Positions 50,922-59,459 of a stretch of DNA of 64,000 bases are shown here, one piece after another. The notes under the pieces are model-generated. The model was given only the letters and a program-made list of their open reading frames with translations, did no database searches and was not told where the DNA came from. The translations under genes were made by a program, and so were the position numbers. Positions within the stretch are counted from its first letter, which is position 1. Every line of letters starts with the position of its first letter. The DNA is from DASRIA01 sp963768885 (GTDB lineage: Bacteria > Actinomycetota > Thermoleophilia > Solirubrobacterales > JBBDJG01), in the NCBI GenBank assembly GCA_963768885.1, contig CAVYJN010000008.1, positions 124,001-188,000 of the forward strand, given 5' to 3'.

Positions 50922-53388
50922 TTAACGGTGAGAGTCGTAGCTGATCGCCTGCTGGAACGTGGGCCTGTTGGTCCACCGCATCGTGAAGGGCAGGAAGCCC
51001 GGCGAGAAGAAGATCCTCTCGGCCGATGAGTCCGACCTCCACACGGTCGGGTCTGGGTTCTCGAAGACGGCTTCGAGCTCGTTGCCCGCCTCTTCGAGTG
51101 CCGCCCACAGCGAGTCGCGGCATGCGACGAGGTCGCCCGCGCCGCAGAACTTGGTCTTGAAGGGCCCGACCACCGGCCGGCCGGCCAGCGTGCGGAGGTC
51201 CTTCTCGACGTAGCCGTACCAGCCGCTGTTGTACGCCGAGCCCTGGTTGTTGGCCCGGTTGTCGCGGCTCATGAGACTCGCCAGGTCACCGAGCTGCGGG
51301 CCGAGCACGGGCCCCATGACGGCATCGGCGATCTTCGGCCATGCCTGGTCCATGATCGCCGCGCCGGGGTCGTCGATCACCCCGTCGTTGTCGGCGTCGA
51401 GGCGGCTACCGCCCTGGTCGCGCCAGTCCTGGAGCAGCTCGAACATCTGCTGCGCACGGGCGCTTGGCGCCCCGCCGGTGCCGAGCACCGCGTTGATGCC
51501 GCGGAACGCCTGCGCGATGCGCAGGTCCTGCGTGGCGGCGTAGTTCATCGCGCCGACCGTGGACGCCAGCGTGTGCGTCTGGGCAGTGCTGACCGCAACC
51601 TCGAGCAGCTCGTTGCGGTGCACGGAGCCGTAGCCCCACGTGTCGTCCGCAGCCTGCCATCCACCAGCCGGCTTGTTGTTCCAGTTGGTGATGGCGCCGT
51701 CCGCCGGGGCGGTGCCGTGCGGGTGCTTGTCCTTGTCCAGGAACCCACGCCACTCGTACTTGCCGCTGCCGTTCGTCGGCAGGCCGAGGTCCACCTGCGG
51801 GTGGCGCACCGGTAGGCGTCCGCCCGAGAACATCGCCACGTCGTCCTTGTCCGCGTAGAACCAGTTGAACGTGAACTCGATGTCGTTCGCGGCGTCGAAG
51901 AAGCTGTCGACGTCGTGGACGGAACCGTCGTTCAGCTCCGCGAACCCGAAGGCGCTCACGACCTCGCGGTTGCGGGTGGTGCGCGCCGACGAGAGCGCGA
52001 CGCGCTCGCCGTCGACCGTGGCGTAGCCGATCACCGGCCCGTGCACGGTCTCGTTGAAGATGACCGGGGTGCCGGCGCCGAAGCCGACACGGCCCGCGTC
52101 GAACGTGGTCATCTCGCGACACTCGCCGTCGAAGCGGTAGTGCGTGTCGTCCCCGCACAGCTCCTCGGCGAAGATGTCGATGTTGTCGTTACCCGCGGAG
52201 GTTGCGCTCCACGAGAAGTCCGGCCCGCGGCCGAGCTCCACGTAGGGGCCCGATCCCGGGAAGGTCACGCCGCGGGCGTCGATGCCGCCCCCGTGCACGT
52301 CGACCTCGTACAGGATCTGTGGGTAGAAGTAGCCAACCTGCGGCCCCGCCACGAAGAACGGGTGGCCGGTCGCCGAGCGGTTCGCCCCGATCAGCACCGC
52401 GTTGCTGGCGCTCTCCTGCATCGCCTGGTTCACGGACGATGCCTGCGCCGCGGAGTTGTCGATGCTGTCCGCGTCGACGATCGAGTTGCCGTTCTGGTTC
52501 GGGCGTGGGTGGGTCAGGCGGAACTTGCCGTCGATCGAGACCGAGGTCTCGGGGTCGTTCTGCTCGCGCAGGTCGTTCCAGACCTGCTCGCCCTTGCGCT
52601 CGCCGAGGCGGTCCTGGAGTGCGGACAGGAGCTGCGCGCGCCGTGCCTCGTCACCGCCGCCCTTGCCGAACACCGCGCCGATCAGCGCCGCGATCGCGAT
52701 CACGTCGTTGCGGTTCCACGCGCGACCGGACGTCCCGGCAATCGTGCGGTAGTCGTTGATGCCCTGCAGGTAGCTCGTCGACGTCGTCGATGAGCTGCTG
52801 TCCGCCCGGCCTCGCAAGCACGAGGTCGACCTGCTGTGCGAGGAAGTCCTCGGTCTCCTGGGACGGGTTGAACGGCACGAACGACTGGGCAAGCTGGAAC
52901 GGGTTCAGTCCGGGGGCGTCGATCACCGCCGCACGGCCGGGGCCGCGCAGCGTGTCCATCAGCAGCATGCGGTCCTCGGCCGTCACGTACCCGACCGCGT
53001 ACATGACGTCGGAGCGGTTGTCGGACTCGATGTGCGGCACGCTGAAGCTGTCGCGTCGCACGACGAGGTTGGGCCGCCCCGGGAAGGTCTGCGTGCGCTG
53101 CACCGACAGGTTGCCGAGCCCGAATACGTTCTGCTTGAAGAAGTTGGGCAGGTCGGATGCCGTGACGTTGGCCCGCTTCGGCGTGAGGCCGTCGTAGAGC
53201 GGGACCTGGTCCGACGAGTTCGGCGTGAACAGGAACGTCCCGCCCTGGCCAGGCGGCAGCACGTCGAAGGCCTCGCCCGCCTTGGAATGGTCGGTAGCGG
53301 TCTGCGCGAACGCGACGGACGCCTGGGCGCCCAGCACGAGAATTGAGGCCGCGCACAGCACGGCCCAGAACCTGCCAGCTAAGGACAT
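50922..53388 (-). CDS. Secreted penicillin acylase family protein (Ntn hydrolase), one frame break
   Basis: About 820 aa, with AGGAGGGG before the ATG. Signal peptide 'FWAVLCAASILVLGAQASVAFA'. The alpha part has 'VRRDSFSVPHIESDN' and 'YAVGYVTAEDRMLLMD'. After a linker the beta chain starts at the Ser of 'ASNAVLIGANRSATGHPFFV', the self-processing nucleophile, followed by 'GPQVGYFYPQILYEVDVHGG'. The frame changes by one base near 52776-52786 ('DDVD' to 'SYLQGIN'); probably a sequencing error. It would cleave amides such as acyl-homoserine lactones or beta-lactams outside the cell. Confidence 0.87.
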
Positions 53389-53418
53389 CGCCCCTCCTGT
53401 CGTTGCAACCCCCAGACG

Positions 53419-53460
53419 CGCGAGTCTATCCGGATACCGTCACCGGAATCCAGACTCGCG
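53419..53460 (-). terminator. Two-part hairpin between the 108-aa gene and the acylase gene
   Basis: CGCGAGTCT pairs with AGACTCGCG (9 bp), enclosing a TCCGG/CCGGA stem. It follows the minus-strand 108-aa gene and overlaps a TAGACT box (53423-53428) that may be the acylase -10, so it could end one transcript and lie at the start of the next. Confidence 0.4.
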
Positions 53461-53487
53461 GGTCAGTTTTGCTCCGGGTCGGACTGT

Positions 53488-53811
53488 TCAGCCCGGCGCC
53501 GGGCGACGCGCCGGCGGGTGCGACGGGCCACTCCAGGTGTCCCACTCCGGGCACACGCACGCCTCCCAGCCGCTGAGGGACGCGACCCGCCCGATGCAGG
53601 ACCCGCCGGCGACGTCCACGAGCACCACGCGCTCACCGGGACGGGGCGGACGCGGCCCGCGCATCAGGAAGCGCACGGGCGACCAGATGCAGTCGTGCTC
53701 GTCGCGATCGGCGAGGTCCGCGCGCAGGACGATCTCGCGCTCGTTGAAGTCGAGTTCCGCCGGGCCGATACGCGGTCCGCGTGTGTGGGGCTCCTCCCCT
53801 GTCGCATCCAT
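53488..53811 (-). CDS. Hypothetical protein (107 aa)
   Basis: From ATG 53811 (an upstream ATG at 53832 is possible). It reads 'DFNEREIVLRADLADRDEHD', then 'PRPPRPGERVVLVDVAGGSCIGRVASLSGWEACVCPEW', split. Three Cys. Looks like a small beta-barrel with an acidic strand. No family recognised. Confidence 0.5.
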   Translation of the reverse strand: MDATGEEPHTRGPRIGPAELDFNEREIVLRADLADRDEHDCIWSPVRFLMRGPRPPRPGERVVLVDVAGGSCIGRVASLSGWEACVCPEWDTWSGPSHPPARRPAPG

Positions 53812-53857
53812 GTCTCGGTCGCCTACCCGCATTCCCGGCGCTCAACCGGTCCCCTTG

Positions 53858-53863
53858 TACGCT
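53858..53863 (+). promoter_or_regulatory. -10 box (TACGCT), 7 nt before the nitroreductase ATG
   Basis: TACGCT, 7 nt, ATG 53871. Leaderless geometry. Confidence 0.5.
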
Positions 53864-53870
53864 CGAGAAC

Positions 53871-54221
53871 ATGGCCTTCGAACCCGCGCCGGCCGGTGAG
53901 GACTATTGCTACCTGACGACCACAGGACGCGTGTCCGGGGAGCCGCGTGAGATCGAGATCTGGTTCGGCCTGCACGACGACGTCCTGTACATGCTGGCGG
54001 GCGGCGGGCGGCGGGCGAACTGGGTCAGGAACCTCATGCGCGACCCGTCGGTGCGCGTGCGCATCGCGGGCCGCACGCTGAAGGGGCGCGCACGCCTGGT
54101 CGAGGACGCGGCCGAGGACTCCCTCGCGCGCGGGCTACTCCATGACAAGTACTCGGAGGGCAGCGACGGCCTCGCGAGCTGGCGCGACACCGCGCTTCCC
54201 GTGGCGGTCGAGTTCCGGTAG
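53871..54221 (+). CDS. Deazaflavin-dependent nitroreductase family protein
   Basis: 116 aa. 'YCYLTTTGRVSGEPREIEIWFG', split, and 'LYMLAGGGRRANWVRNLMRDPSVRVRI', split, match the Ddn-like split-barrel family (PF04075) that uses F420. The 'GRVSG.PREIEIWF' strand contacts the cofactor. It presumably reduces quinones or nitro compounds. Convergent with the Ca-repeat gene. Confidence 0.82.
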   Translation: MAFEPAPAGEDYCYLTTTGRVSGEPREIEIWFGLHDDVLYMLAGGGRRANWVRNLMRDPSVRVRIAGRTLKGRARLVEDAAEDSLARGLLHDKYSEGSDGLASWRDTALPVAVEFR

Positions 54222-54236
54222 ACCGGGCCGCGAGCG

Positions 54237-55535
54237 CTACTTGTGGCGGACGGTCTCGCAGTTCGCGGTCGACTCGCCGCGGTCCACGAACGCGATGTCG
54301 TTGCCGGGGCCGCAGTCGACGCGGTCGTGTTTGCCTCCGCCGAACGCCTGCACGAAGTCGTCGCCGTCGCCGCCGAGGACCTGGTCGGGGCCCGTGTCGG
54401 GGCGCAGCTCGTCGTTGCCGGGGCCGCCGTCGAGCGTGTCGGGGCCGCGCCCGCCGGAGAGACGGTCGTCGCCGTCCTCGCCGCGCAGCTGATCGGGGCC
54501 GCGGTTGCCGAACACGGTGTCGTTGCCCGGCCCTCCGAACACGGTGTCCGCCCCGCTCGACCCGGGCACGTGGTCGCCCCATATGACGTCATCGCCGCCC
54601 AGGCCCTGGAGGTTGTCGTTCCCGCCGCCGCCGAGGAGCGTGTCGTTGAGGCCCCCGCCCACGAGCGTGTCGGCTCCCCGGCCACCGATCTGGCGGTAGC
54701 CCTGGGCAGGGTCGGGCGGGGGAGGCGCGCCCTCGGCCACGACCTCGCAGTTGCGGAAGCGCGTCGCGCGCAGGTCGCGACGGTCCACCGACACGGTGTC
54801 GTAGCCGGCGCCGCACGAGATCAGGCCCTCCGACAGCGCGCCGGTCGGCTCGACCGCGTTGATCACGTCGTTGCCGGCACCGGCGCGGATCGTGTCGCGC
54901 CCGCTGCCTCCGACGAGGAGGTCGTCGCCGGGCCCGCCCTTGATGCGGTCCTCGCCCGAGCCGCCCTCGACGTGGTCGTTGCCGGCGCCGCCCATCATCC
55001 GGTCGCCGGCCGGCCCGCCGTCGAGCGCGTCGTTCCCGCCGCCGCCGAACCCGCGGTCGCGGCCGAACCCGCCCTGCAGCGCGTCGTCCCCGGGGCCGCC
55101 CCGCAACCGGTCGTCGCCCGACTCCCCGAGCAGCACGTCGTTCCCGGCGCCGCCACGCATCCGGTCGCCGGCGGTCCCGCCCTCGAGCCGGTCGTTGCCG
55201 GCCTGGCCCAGCAGCCGGTCGCGCGCCTCCTCGCCGACCACGGTGTCGTCGCCGCTGCCGCCGCCGAGGGTGTCGCGGCCGGTCCCGCCCCGGAGCATGT
55301 CGTTGCTTCCCATGCCGAAGATCCGATCGGCGGAACGGCCGCCGTACATCGTGTTGGCGAGCGCGTTGCCGCGCATCCGGTCCTTGCCGCTCGACCCGGA
55401 GTAGACGACGCGCGCCGCGTGTGCGGACGACATCAGGATCGCGGCGAGGGCCGCCAGTGCAAGTGCACAGGCGGCGGCAAGCCGCACGGCGGCATGCATG
55501 CTCGGGTGACGTCCGGTCGCTCGCATGGGGGCCAA
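54237..55535 (-). CDS. Secreted RTX/hemolysin-type Ca-binding repeat protein
   Basis: 432 aa from TTG 55535 (AGAAGG 4 nt upstream; ATG 55526 is the alternative). Signal peptide 'LAAACALALAALAAILMSSAHA'. The mature protein is two blocks of GGxGxDxL nonapeptide repeats, such as 'RGGTGRDTLGGGSGDDTV', joined by a segment 'GYDTVSVDRRDLRATRFRNCE'. It ends 'DRGESTANCETVRHK'. It should fold as Ca-filled beta rolls outside the cell. No enzymatic domain. A probable c-di-AMP riboswitch fills its leader (55554-55712). Confidence 0.88.
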   Translation of the reverse strand: MAPMRATGRHPSMHAAVRLAAACALALAALAAILMSSAHAARVVYSGSSGKDRMRGNALANTMYGGRSADRIFGMGSNDMLRGGTGRDTLGGGSGDDTVVGEEARDRLLGQAGNDRLEGGTAGDRMRGGAGNDVLLGESGDDRLRGGPGDDALQGGFGRDRGFGGGGNDALDGGPAGDRMMGGAGNDHVEGGSGEDRIKGGPGDDLLVGGSGRDTIRAGAGNDVINAVEPTGALSEGLISCGAGYDTVSVDRRDLRATRFRNCEVVAEGAPPPPDPAQGYRQIGGRGADTLVGGGLNDTLLGGGGNDNLQGLGGDDVIWGDHVPGSSGADTVFGGPGNDTVFGNRGPDQLRGEDGDDRLSGGRGPDTLDGGPGNDELRPDTGPDQVLGGDGDDFVQAFGGGKHDRVDCGPGNDIAFVDRGESTANCETVRHK

Positions 55536-55553
55536 GGAGCCTTCTGTTGTCGG

Positions 55554-55712
55554 CGCCGCCTACGAGGTGAGCTGACGGGCTCGCGCTCCATCACCATCGG
55601 ATCTGGTTGCGCGTCGGCCACCGGTGTGGCCGATTAGCCCCCGGCCGCGACTGCCGCGGCCAATTGGGTCCCCCGCTCCGCGGCGCCCAGGGCAACCACG
55701 GACTCGGCGGCG
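55554..55712 (-). promoter_or_regulatory. Probable c-di-AMP (ydaO-yuaA) riboswitch in the Ca-repeat gene leader
   Basis: Read on the minus strand: P1 is CGCCGCC/GGCGGCG closing the element; then GAGTCCG after P1; GGAGCGGGGGACCCA; GGGGGCTAATC; a hairpin GGCCACACCGGTGGCC; and near the end CCCGTCAGCTCACCTCG before the P1 3' strand. Order and content match the ydaO class (compare GAAUCCG, GGAGGAACC, GGGGUUAAUC, CCCGACAGCUAACUCCG in the Thermoanaerobacter RNA, from memory). It starts about 5 nt after the predicted transcription start and ends about 20 nt before the start codon, which suits control of expression by c-di-AMP. Confidence 0.78.
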
Positions 55713-55723
55713 AGGTGCGCGGC

Positions 55724-55729
55724 ATTAAA
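55724..55729 (-). promoter_or_regulatory. -10 box (TTTAAT) for the riboswitch-controlled gene
   Basis: Minus strand TTTAAT, about 12 nt before the P1 stem. No good -35. Confidence 0.45.
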
Positions 55730-55774
55730 GCAGGGTGCCGGGGCGGAAAAAGAAGAGGCACTTGTGCTTTTCCC

Positions 55775-55788
55775 GCTATTTGCGGGAA
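55775..55788 (+). repeat. 14-bp element GCTATTTGCGGGAA, copy 2
   Basis: Identical to 42722-42735. Here CCCGC/GCGGG forms a 5-bp hairpin around TATTT. It lies after the GNAT stop and upstream of the riboswitch promoter; a GCAC-AA-GTGC stem plus T-rich run next to it (minus strand) may end the GNAT transcript. Confidence 0.45.
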
Positions 55789-55798
55789 TTCTGCCCCG

Positions 55799-56422
55799 TC
55801 AGTGCGGATCGCGCCACATGCGCCACAGCGGCGGCCCGCCGTCGGGCAACCGGAACTCCTCGGTCACGTGGAAGCCGTGGCGCAGGTAGAGGTCGCGGCT
55901 GCGCGGCGAGCCGGCATTGAGGTAGGCGGGCATCCGCTCCGCGTCGCAGCGCTCGAGCACCGGCCGCATCAGGGCCGACCCCAGCCCCCTGCCCTGCCAC
56001 CTCGGCTCGACTCCGAGCGAGTCGAGGTAGTAGTGGGCCGTGCGGGGATGGCCCGACTCCATCACGGTGAGCCCACGCTGCGCCCGCCCGAGGCCGCGAC
56101 CGAACACCCTCAGCATCCCGGGAAGCAGGGCGACCTGATCGACGACCCCGAGACGCCAGTTGCCCGGCGGCACCCAGAGCGCGCCGCCCGCCAGCCCCTC
56201 GGTCGTGTAGCAGTAGTCGCGCGTGAGGTGGACCCTGCGCAGCATCACGTCGAACAGCCGGCGGGCGCGCTCGACCCGGGTCTGTGGGTCGGGGAGGAAC
56301 CAGCGCATCGGCGGGTCGCCGTCGAACGCCCGCGCAAGCGCCTCCGCCAACCGCGGCACGTCCTCAATCGTCGCCTTCCGGACCGCCTGGCCGGACCGCG
56401 CCCCGGCGGGAGCGCCTACCAC
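55799..56422 (-). CDS. GNAT family N-acetyltransferase
   Basis: 207 aa, GTG start overlapping the end of the upstream membrane-peptide gene by 7 nt. 'RKATIEDVPRLAEALARAF' opens the fold. The acetyl-CoA loop is 'LGVEPRWQGRGLGSALM', and 'GFHVTEEFRLPDGGPPLWRM' closes it. Substrate unknown; the length and 'LPDPQTR' insert resemble the actinobacterial small-molecule GNATs. Confidence 0.87.
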   Translation of the reverse strand: MVGAPAGARSGQAVRKATIEDVPRLAEALARAFDGDPPMRWFLPDPQTRVERARRLFDVMLRRVHLTRDYCYTTEGLAGGALWVPPGNWRLGVVDQVALLPGMLRVFGRGLGRAQRGLTVMESGHPRTAHYYLDSLGVEPRWQGRGLGSALMRPVLERCDAERMPAYLNAGSPRSRDLYLRHGFHVTEEFRLPDGGPPLWRMWRDPH

Positions 56423-56643
56423 TTGCTGTCGGAGTCCTTCGTGAAGGTCCGCTTGCGGGTGGGATAACGACGATTGCTGATTGCGATCGCCATGCCGAGC
56501 ACGGCGACCAGGATGCCGCCGAGCACGACCCAGTCCTCCCAGCCGTCGACCACGCTGGTGACGGCCGCGACGACGAGCACGGCGCCGAGCAATGTGACCA
56601 CTATCGCTTGCAACCAGAGCGGGAAGCGCAAATACTCCTCCAC
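56416..56643 (-). CDS. Small two-helix membrane protein (75 aa)
   Basis: GTG 56643 is the best start. 'LWLQAIVVTLLGAVLVVAAVTSVV' and 'WVVLGGILVAVLGMAIAI' are two membrane helices, with a basic, polar tail. A TATGAT box lies at 56659-56664 (minus). Coupled to the GNAT gene. Function unknown. Confidence 0.6.
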   Translation of the reverse strand: MEEYLRFPLWLQAIVVTLLGAVLVVAAVTSVVDGWEDWVVLGGILVAVLGMAIAISNRRYPTRKRTFTKDSDSKW

Positions 56644-56658
56644 GTCCTCGGGGAGGCC

Positions 56659-56664
56659 ATCATA
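56659..56664 (-). promoter_or_regulatory. -10 box (TATGAT) for the membrane-peptide/GNAT pair
   Basis: Minus strand TATGAT, 15 nt before the GTG, giving a very short leader. It is divergent from the UspA gene. Confidence 0.45.
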
Positions 56665-56708
56665 ACCGCGCCAACATCCAACACCCCGGCGGCAGGAGGA
56701 TGAGCGAG

Positions 56709-57143
56709 ATGATCGAGAAGGTCGCCGTCGGCACCGACGGCTCGGAAACGGCGAACAAGGCCGTCGACTTCGCATTCGACGTGGCCGAGAAGTTCGGTGC
56801 CACGGTCGTGATCTGCAGCTCGTACCGGCCGGTCAGCGAGGACAAGGTCCGCCGCGACCAGCGCGATGCGCCACAGGACATCCAGTGGACGATCAACCCC
56901 ACCCAGGAGGTCGACGCGACGCTCGCGAAAGCCGCCGAGCGCGCGCGCGGCCGCGGCATCGACACCGTGACCGAGGCGCGCGAGGGGGACCCGGCGGACG
57001 TGCTCGTCGACATCGCGGAGGCGCACGACGCCGACCTGCTCGTGGTCGGCAACAAGGGCATGCAGCGCCGCGTGCTCGGCAGCGTCCCCAACAGCGTGTC
57101 GCACAAGGCGCCCTGCTCGGTGGTGATCGTCAAGACGACGTAA
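56709..57143 (+). CDS. Universal stress protein (UspA family)
   Basis: 144 aa from ATG 56709 (9 nt after AGGAGG; the ATG at 56700 is too close to it). 'KVAVGTDGSETANKAVDFAF' opens, and the ATP loop is 'GNKGMQRRVLGSVPNSVS', with GxxG and GS in place. 'HKAPCSVVIVKTT' closes. An ATP-binding type Usp, usually stress-induced. The following NTF2-like gene is 13 nt away, probably one operon. Confidence 0.92.
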   Translation: MIEKVAVGTDGSETANKAVDFAFDVAEKFGATVVICSSYRPVSEDKVRRDQRDAPQDIQWTINPTQEVDATLAKAAERARGRGIDTVTEAREGDPADVLVDIAEAHDADLLVVGNKGMQRRVLGSVPNSVSHKAPCSVVIVKTT

Positions 57144-57156
57144 CGTGCAGGATGCG

Positions 57157-57558
57157 ATGGCGGACATCCTCGACCAGCTGAGAGACTCGTACGCGGCGTT
57201 GAACCGGCGCGACATCGACGGCACCGTCGCCGTCCTCGACGACGACGCCAAGTGGGTCGAGCACTCGGACCTGCCCGAGGCCGGCAGCTACCGCGGGCGC
57301 GAGACCATCCGCGCCTTCCTCGAGCAGTTCCTCGATTCATGGGACAACTTCGAGCAGCAGATCGAGGACGTGCGCGAGGCCGACGACTGCGTGCTCCTCT
57401 TCATCAGGCTGAACGCGCGCGGCAAGGGGAGCGGGATCGACGTGGAATCGCGCTACGCGCATCTGTGGCTGATGCGGGAAGGGCGCGGCGTGCGCGTCGA
57501 CGCCTACTACGACCGTGACTCGGCGCTAGCCGCGCTGCGCGCCGGTCACTCCGGCTGA
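57157..57558 (+). CDS. NTF2/SnoaL-like protein
   Basis: 133 aa. 'LRDSYAALNRRDIDGTVAVLDDDAKWVEH', split, then 'GSYRGRETIRAFLEQFLDSW' and 'VDAYYDRDSALAALRAG', the SnoaL-like polyketide cyclase/NTF2 cone. It has the same plan as the protein at 63116. It overlaps the convergent membrane gene by 33 nt. Ligand unknown. Confidence 0.8.
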   Translation: MADILDQLRDSYAALNRRDIDGTVAVLDDDAKWVEHSDLPEAGSYRGRETIRAFLEQFLDSWDNFEQQIEDVREADDCVLLFIRLNARGKGSGIDVESRYAHLWLMREGRGVRVDAYYDRDSALAALRAGHSG

Positions 57559-58335
57559 CCCCGCGAGGCCCACGAGCAGCACCGAGGCGGCGAATGCGGC
57601 GAACGCCCATGCCTCACCGTCGTCGAAGTCCGCGCTGAAGACCGCCGCCGCGAGCAGCTCCAGCGCACCGAGCGCGGCGTAGGCGTAGGCCGATCCCCGG
57701 AAGCGCTCGAGGCGGTTGTCCGTCACCGCGAAGGCGGCCGCCGCGCCGAAGCCGATCAGGAAGGAGCCGACGGCACGCGCGGTCAGCGGCGTGAGCAGCC
57801 ACGGCCAGACCGTGTCCGCGCTCGACGGCGAGACCCACAGCGCGACCCCCAGCCCTCCCATCACGAGCGCCTGCACCGCGAGCACCGCGCGCAGGACGGC
57901 CGGCACGGGCGTGAAGACGTCGTCGGCGGACTCGGCCGGCACGGCCAGCTGTCGCCAGATCAGCAGCGCGAGCGCCGCGGGCAGTGCGCAGTAGACGCCG
58001 AGCCAGAACCACCCGAACAGGGAGTCGAGATCGAACTTGTCGAGGTGCGCGAGGGTGGCGGCGAGCAACAGGACCGCGATCGCCGTGACGGGCACCATCG
58101 TCGGCACGGCCTCCTCCCACGTCCGGCGGCGCGCGGTCCAACCGAGCAGCACGAACGCCGCCCAGTAGGCAGCCCCCAGGAAGGCCGCCGTCAGCGGCGG
58201 CTTGATCGTCCACGAGAAGAAGCGGTCGGTCTCCTCCGCGAGCGGGAACAGGAGGAAGCCGGCGGTCAGGGCGAGCGCGGCGAACGCGGCAAGGACGACG
58301 CGCAGTTCACCGGTGAGCGGCCGGGCGGTGGACAC
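57526..58335 (-). CDS. Integral membrane protein of unknown function
   Basis: 269 aa with about eight helices, e.g. 'LAAFAALALTAGFLLFPL', 'AYWAAFVLLGW', 'VPVTAIAVLLLAATLAHL' and 'FLIGFGAAAAFAVTD'. No conserved polar motif suggests transport. Predicted near-leaderless from the TAACTT at 58342. Its 3' end overlaps the NTF2-like gene tail to tail. Confidence 0.7.
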   Translation of the reverse strand: MSTARPLTGELRVVLAAFAALALTAGFLLFPLAEETDRFFSWTIKPPLTAAFLGAAYWAAFVLLGWTARRRTWEEAVPTMVPVTAIAVLLLAATLAHLDKFDLDSLFGWFWLGVYCALPAALALLIWRQLAVPAESADDVFTPVPAVLRAVLAVQALVMGGLGVALWVSPSSADTVWPWLLTPLTARAVGSFLIGFGAAAAFAVTDNRLERFRGSAYAYAALGALELLAAAVFSADFDDGEAWAFAAFAASVLLVGLAGSAGVTGAQRG

Positions 58336-58341
58336 CCGGGG

Positions 58342-58347
58342 AAGTTA
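58342..58347 (-). promoter_or_regulatory. -10 box (TAACTT), 6 nt before the membrane-protein GTG
   Basis: Minus strand TAACTT directly abuts the hairpin at 58348-58375. Confidence 0.45.
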
Positions 58348-58375
58348 TCGCGGGGGCGCCGCAGCGCCCCCGCGA
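58348..58375 (-). terminator. 12-bp hairpin after the 291-aa secreted-protein gene
   Basis: TCGCGGGGGCGC/GCGCCCCCGCGA with a 4-nt loop, a perfect stem, 40 nt past the stop. No T-tract. It abuts the next -10 box. Confidence 0.55.
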
Positions 58376-58414
58376 GTCGGAAGACATCGAGCGGGCTTCG
58401 CCCTCAGAGGGCTG

Positions 58415-59290
58415 TCAGCCCGCCATCGCCGTGCCGGTGAACGCGCAGGCCGCGGTGCCGCCGAACGCGTTCGCCTCCTCGCCGAGGAAGGCCGCCGACA
58501 CGCTCACGCCCGCCGGGGTCGTGTACACGAGGGTGCCCTGCGAGCCGTCGTCGTTCTGGGCGAGCAGCGAGAAGCTCTCGCCCGGATTGAGGTCGTTGTC
58601 CTGCCGGTAGAACGGCACGTTGCCCGGGTCCTTGTTCCACGACACGTGCAGCGTCGCGTGTGCGATCGTCGAGGCGGCGCGCACGTCGAGGTCGGGTCCG
58701 GCGGCGCATGTCGCGGTCAGCACGAGGCCACCGAGGTCGAGCACGCGCGTCGAGGCGGTGTTGATCGGCGCGCGGAAGTCGATCTTCCCCGCGTGCATCC
58801 CGTCGAGGCGGTCCGCGTTCAGGCCGGTCGCCACCCCGGTGGCGTTGGTCGTGAACGGCCTGCCCCCCTCGCTCTTGGTCTCGATCCGGCCGGCCTCGTC
58901 GCCGTCCGTCTCGAACTCGAACGCGCGTCCCTTCTGCAGGTTGTTCGACCTGATGCAAGCCTCGCGCCCGGGGTTCGAGCGGCAGCCGTAGATCGCCCCG
59001 CCGCCGTTGCCGTCGCGAATGTTCGACTGGCGCGTCCCGTAGCTCTTCGAGGACGAGATCAGCTCGGTCTCGTTCTTGGCCGACCCGCTGCCGGGGTTGC
59101 GCTTGCCCTCCCGCAGGACGTCCCCGGTGGCGCCCACGGCAAACGGCGACACCGCGACCGCGAGCACCACCGCGCTCGCGAGCACGTAGCGCCCCTGTCC
59201 AGCGCGCCCGCGACGGGGGCGTTTCGCCGTGGCGACGTAGCGGTCGACCGCCTCCGTCCAGTTCCGGTCATCCAGTCTGTTGCTGGGCAT
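58415..59290 (-). CDS. Membrane-anchored or secreted protein of unknown function (291 aa)
   Basis: AAGGAGGAG precedes the ATG. A cytoplasmic basic start leads to one helix 'YVLASAVVLAVAVSPFAVGA' (34-54), then a Gly/Ser/Asn-rich outer part. That part includes 'NADRLDGMHAGKIDFRA', a motif seen in tail-fibre and collagen-like bacterial proteins, and a beta-rich C-terminal half. Function unknown; perhaps a surface fibre. Confidence 0.65.
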   Translation of the reverse strand: MPSNRLDDRNWTEAVDRYVATAKRPRRGRAGQGRYVLASAVVLAVAVSPFAVGATGDVLREGKRNPGSGSAKNETELISSSKSYGTRQSNIRDGNGGGAIYGCRSNPGREACIRSNNLQKGRAFEFETDGDEAGRIETKSEGGRPFTTNATGVATGLNADRLDGMHAGKIDFRAPINTASTRVLDLGGLVLTATCAAGPDLDVRAASTIAHATLHVSWNKDPGNVPFYRQDNDLNPGESFSLLAQNDDGSQGTLVYTTPAGVSVSAAFLGEEANAFGGTAACAFTGTAMAG

Positions 59291-59333
59291 CCTCTCCTCC
59301 TTCTACGGCGCGATTTCTCCCCCTGTGCGGGCA

Positions 59334-59339
59334 AGTTAG
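59334..59339 (-). promoter_or_regulatory. -10 box (TAACTT) for the 291-aa protein gene
   Basis: Minus strand TAACTT, 43 nt before the ATG. Third use of this hexamer in the window. Confidence 0.4.
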
Positions 59340-59459
59340 TCAGGAGTTCGCCGGAGCGCGCCGGTCGCCTGCGCCTGCAAGGCGCCCACCGCATCGGCGG
59401 TTTGGGCCGCCCCCGCGCCGGGGTAGATCGGTAGGAGGCTCGGGGAGGGCCGACTCTCG

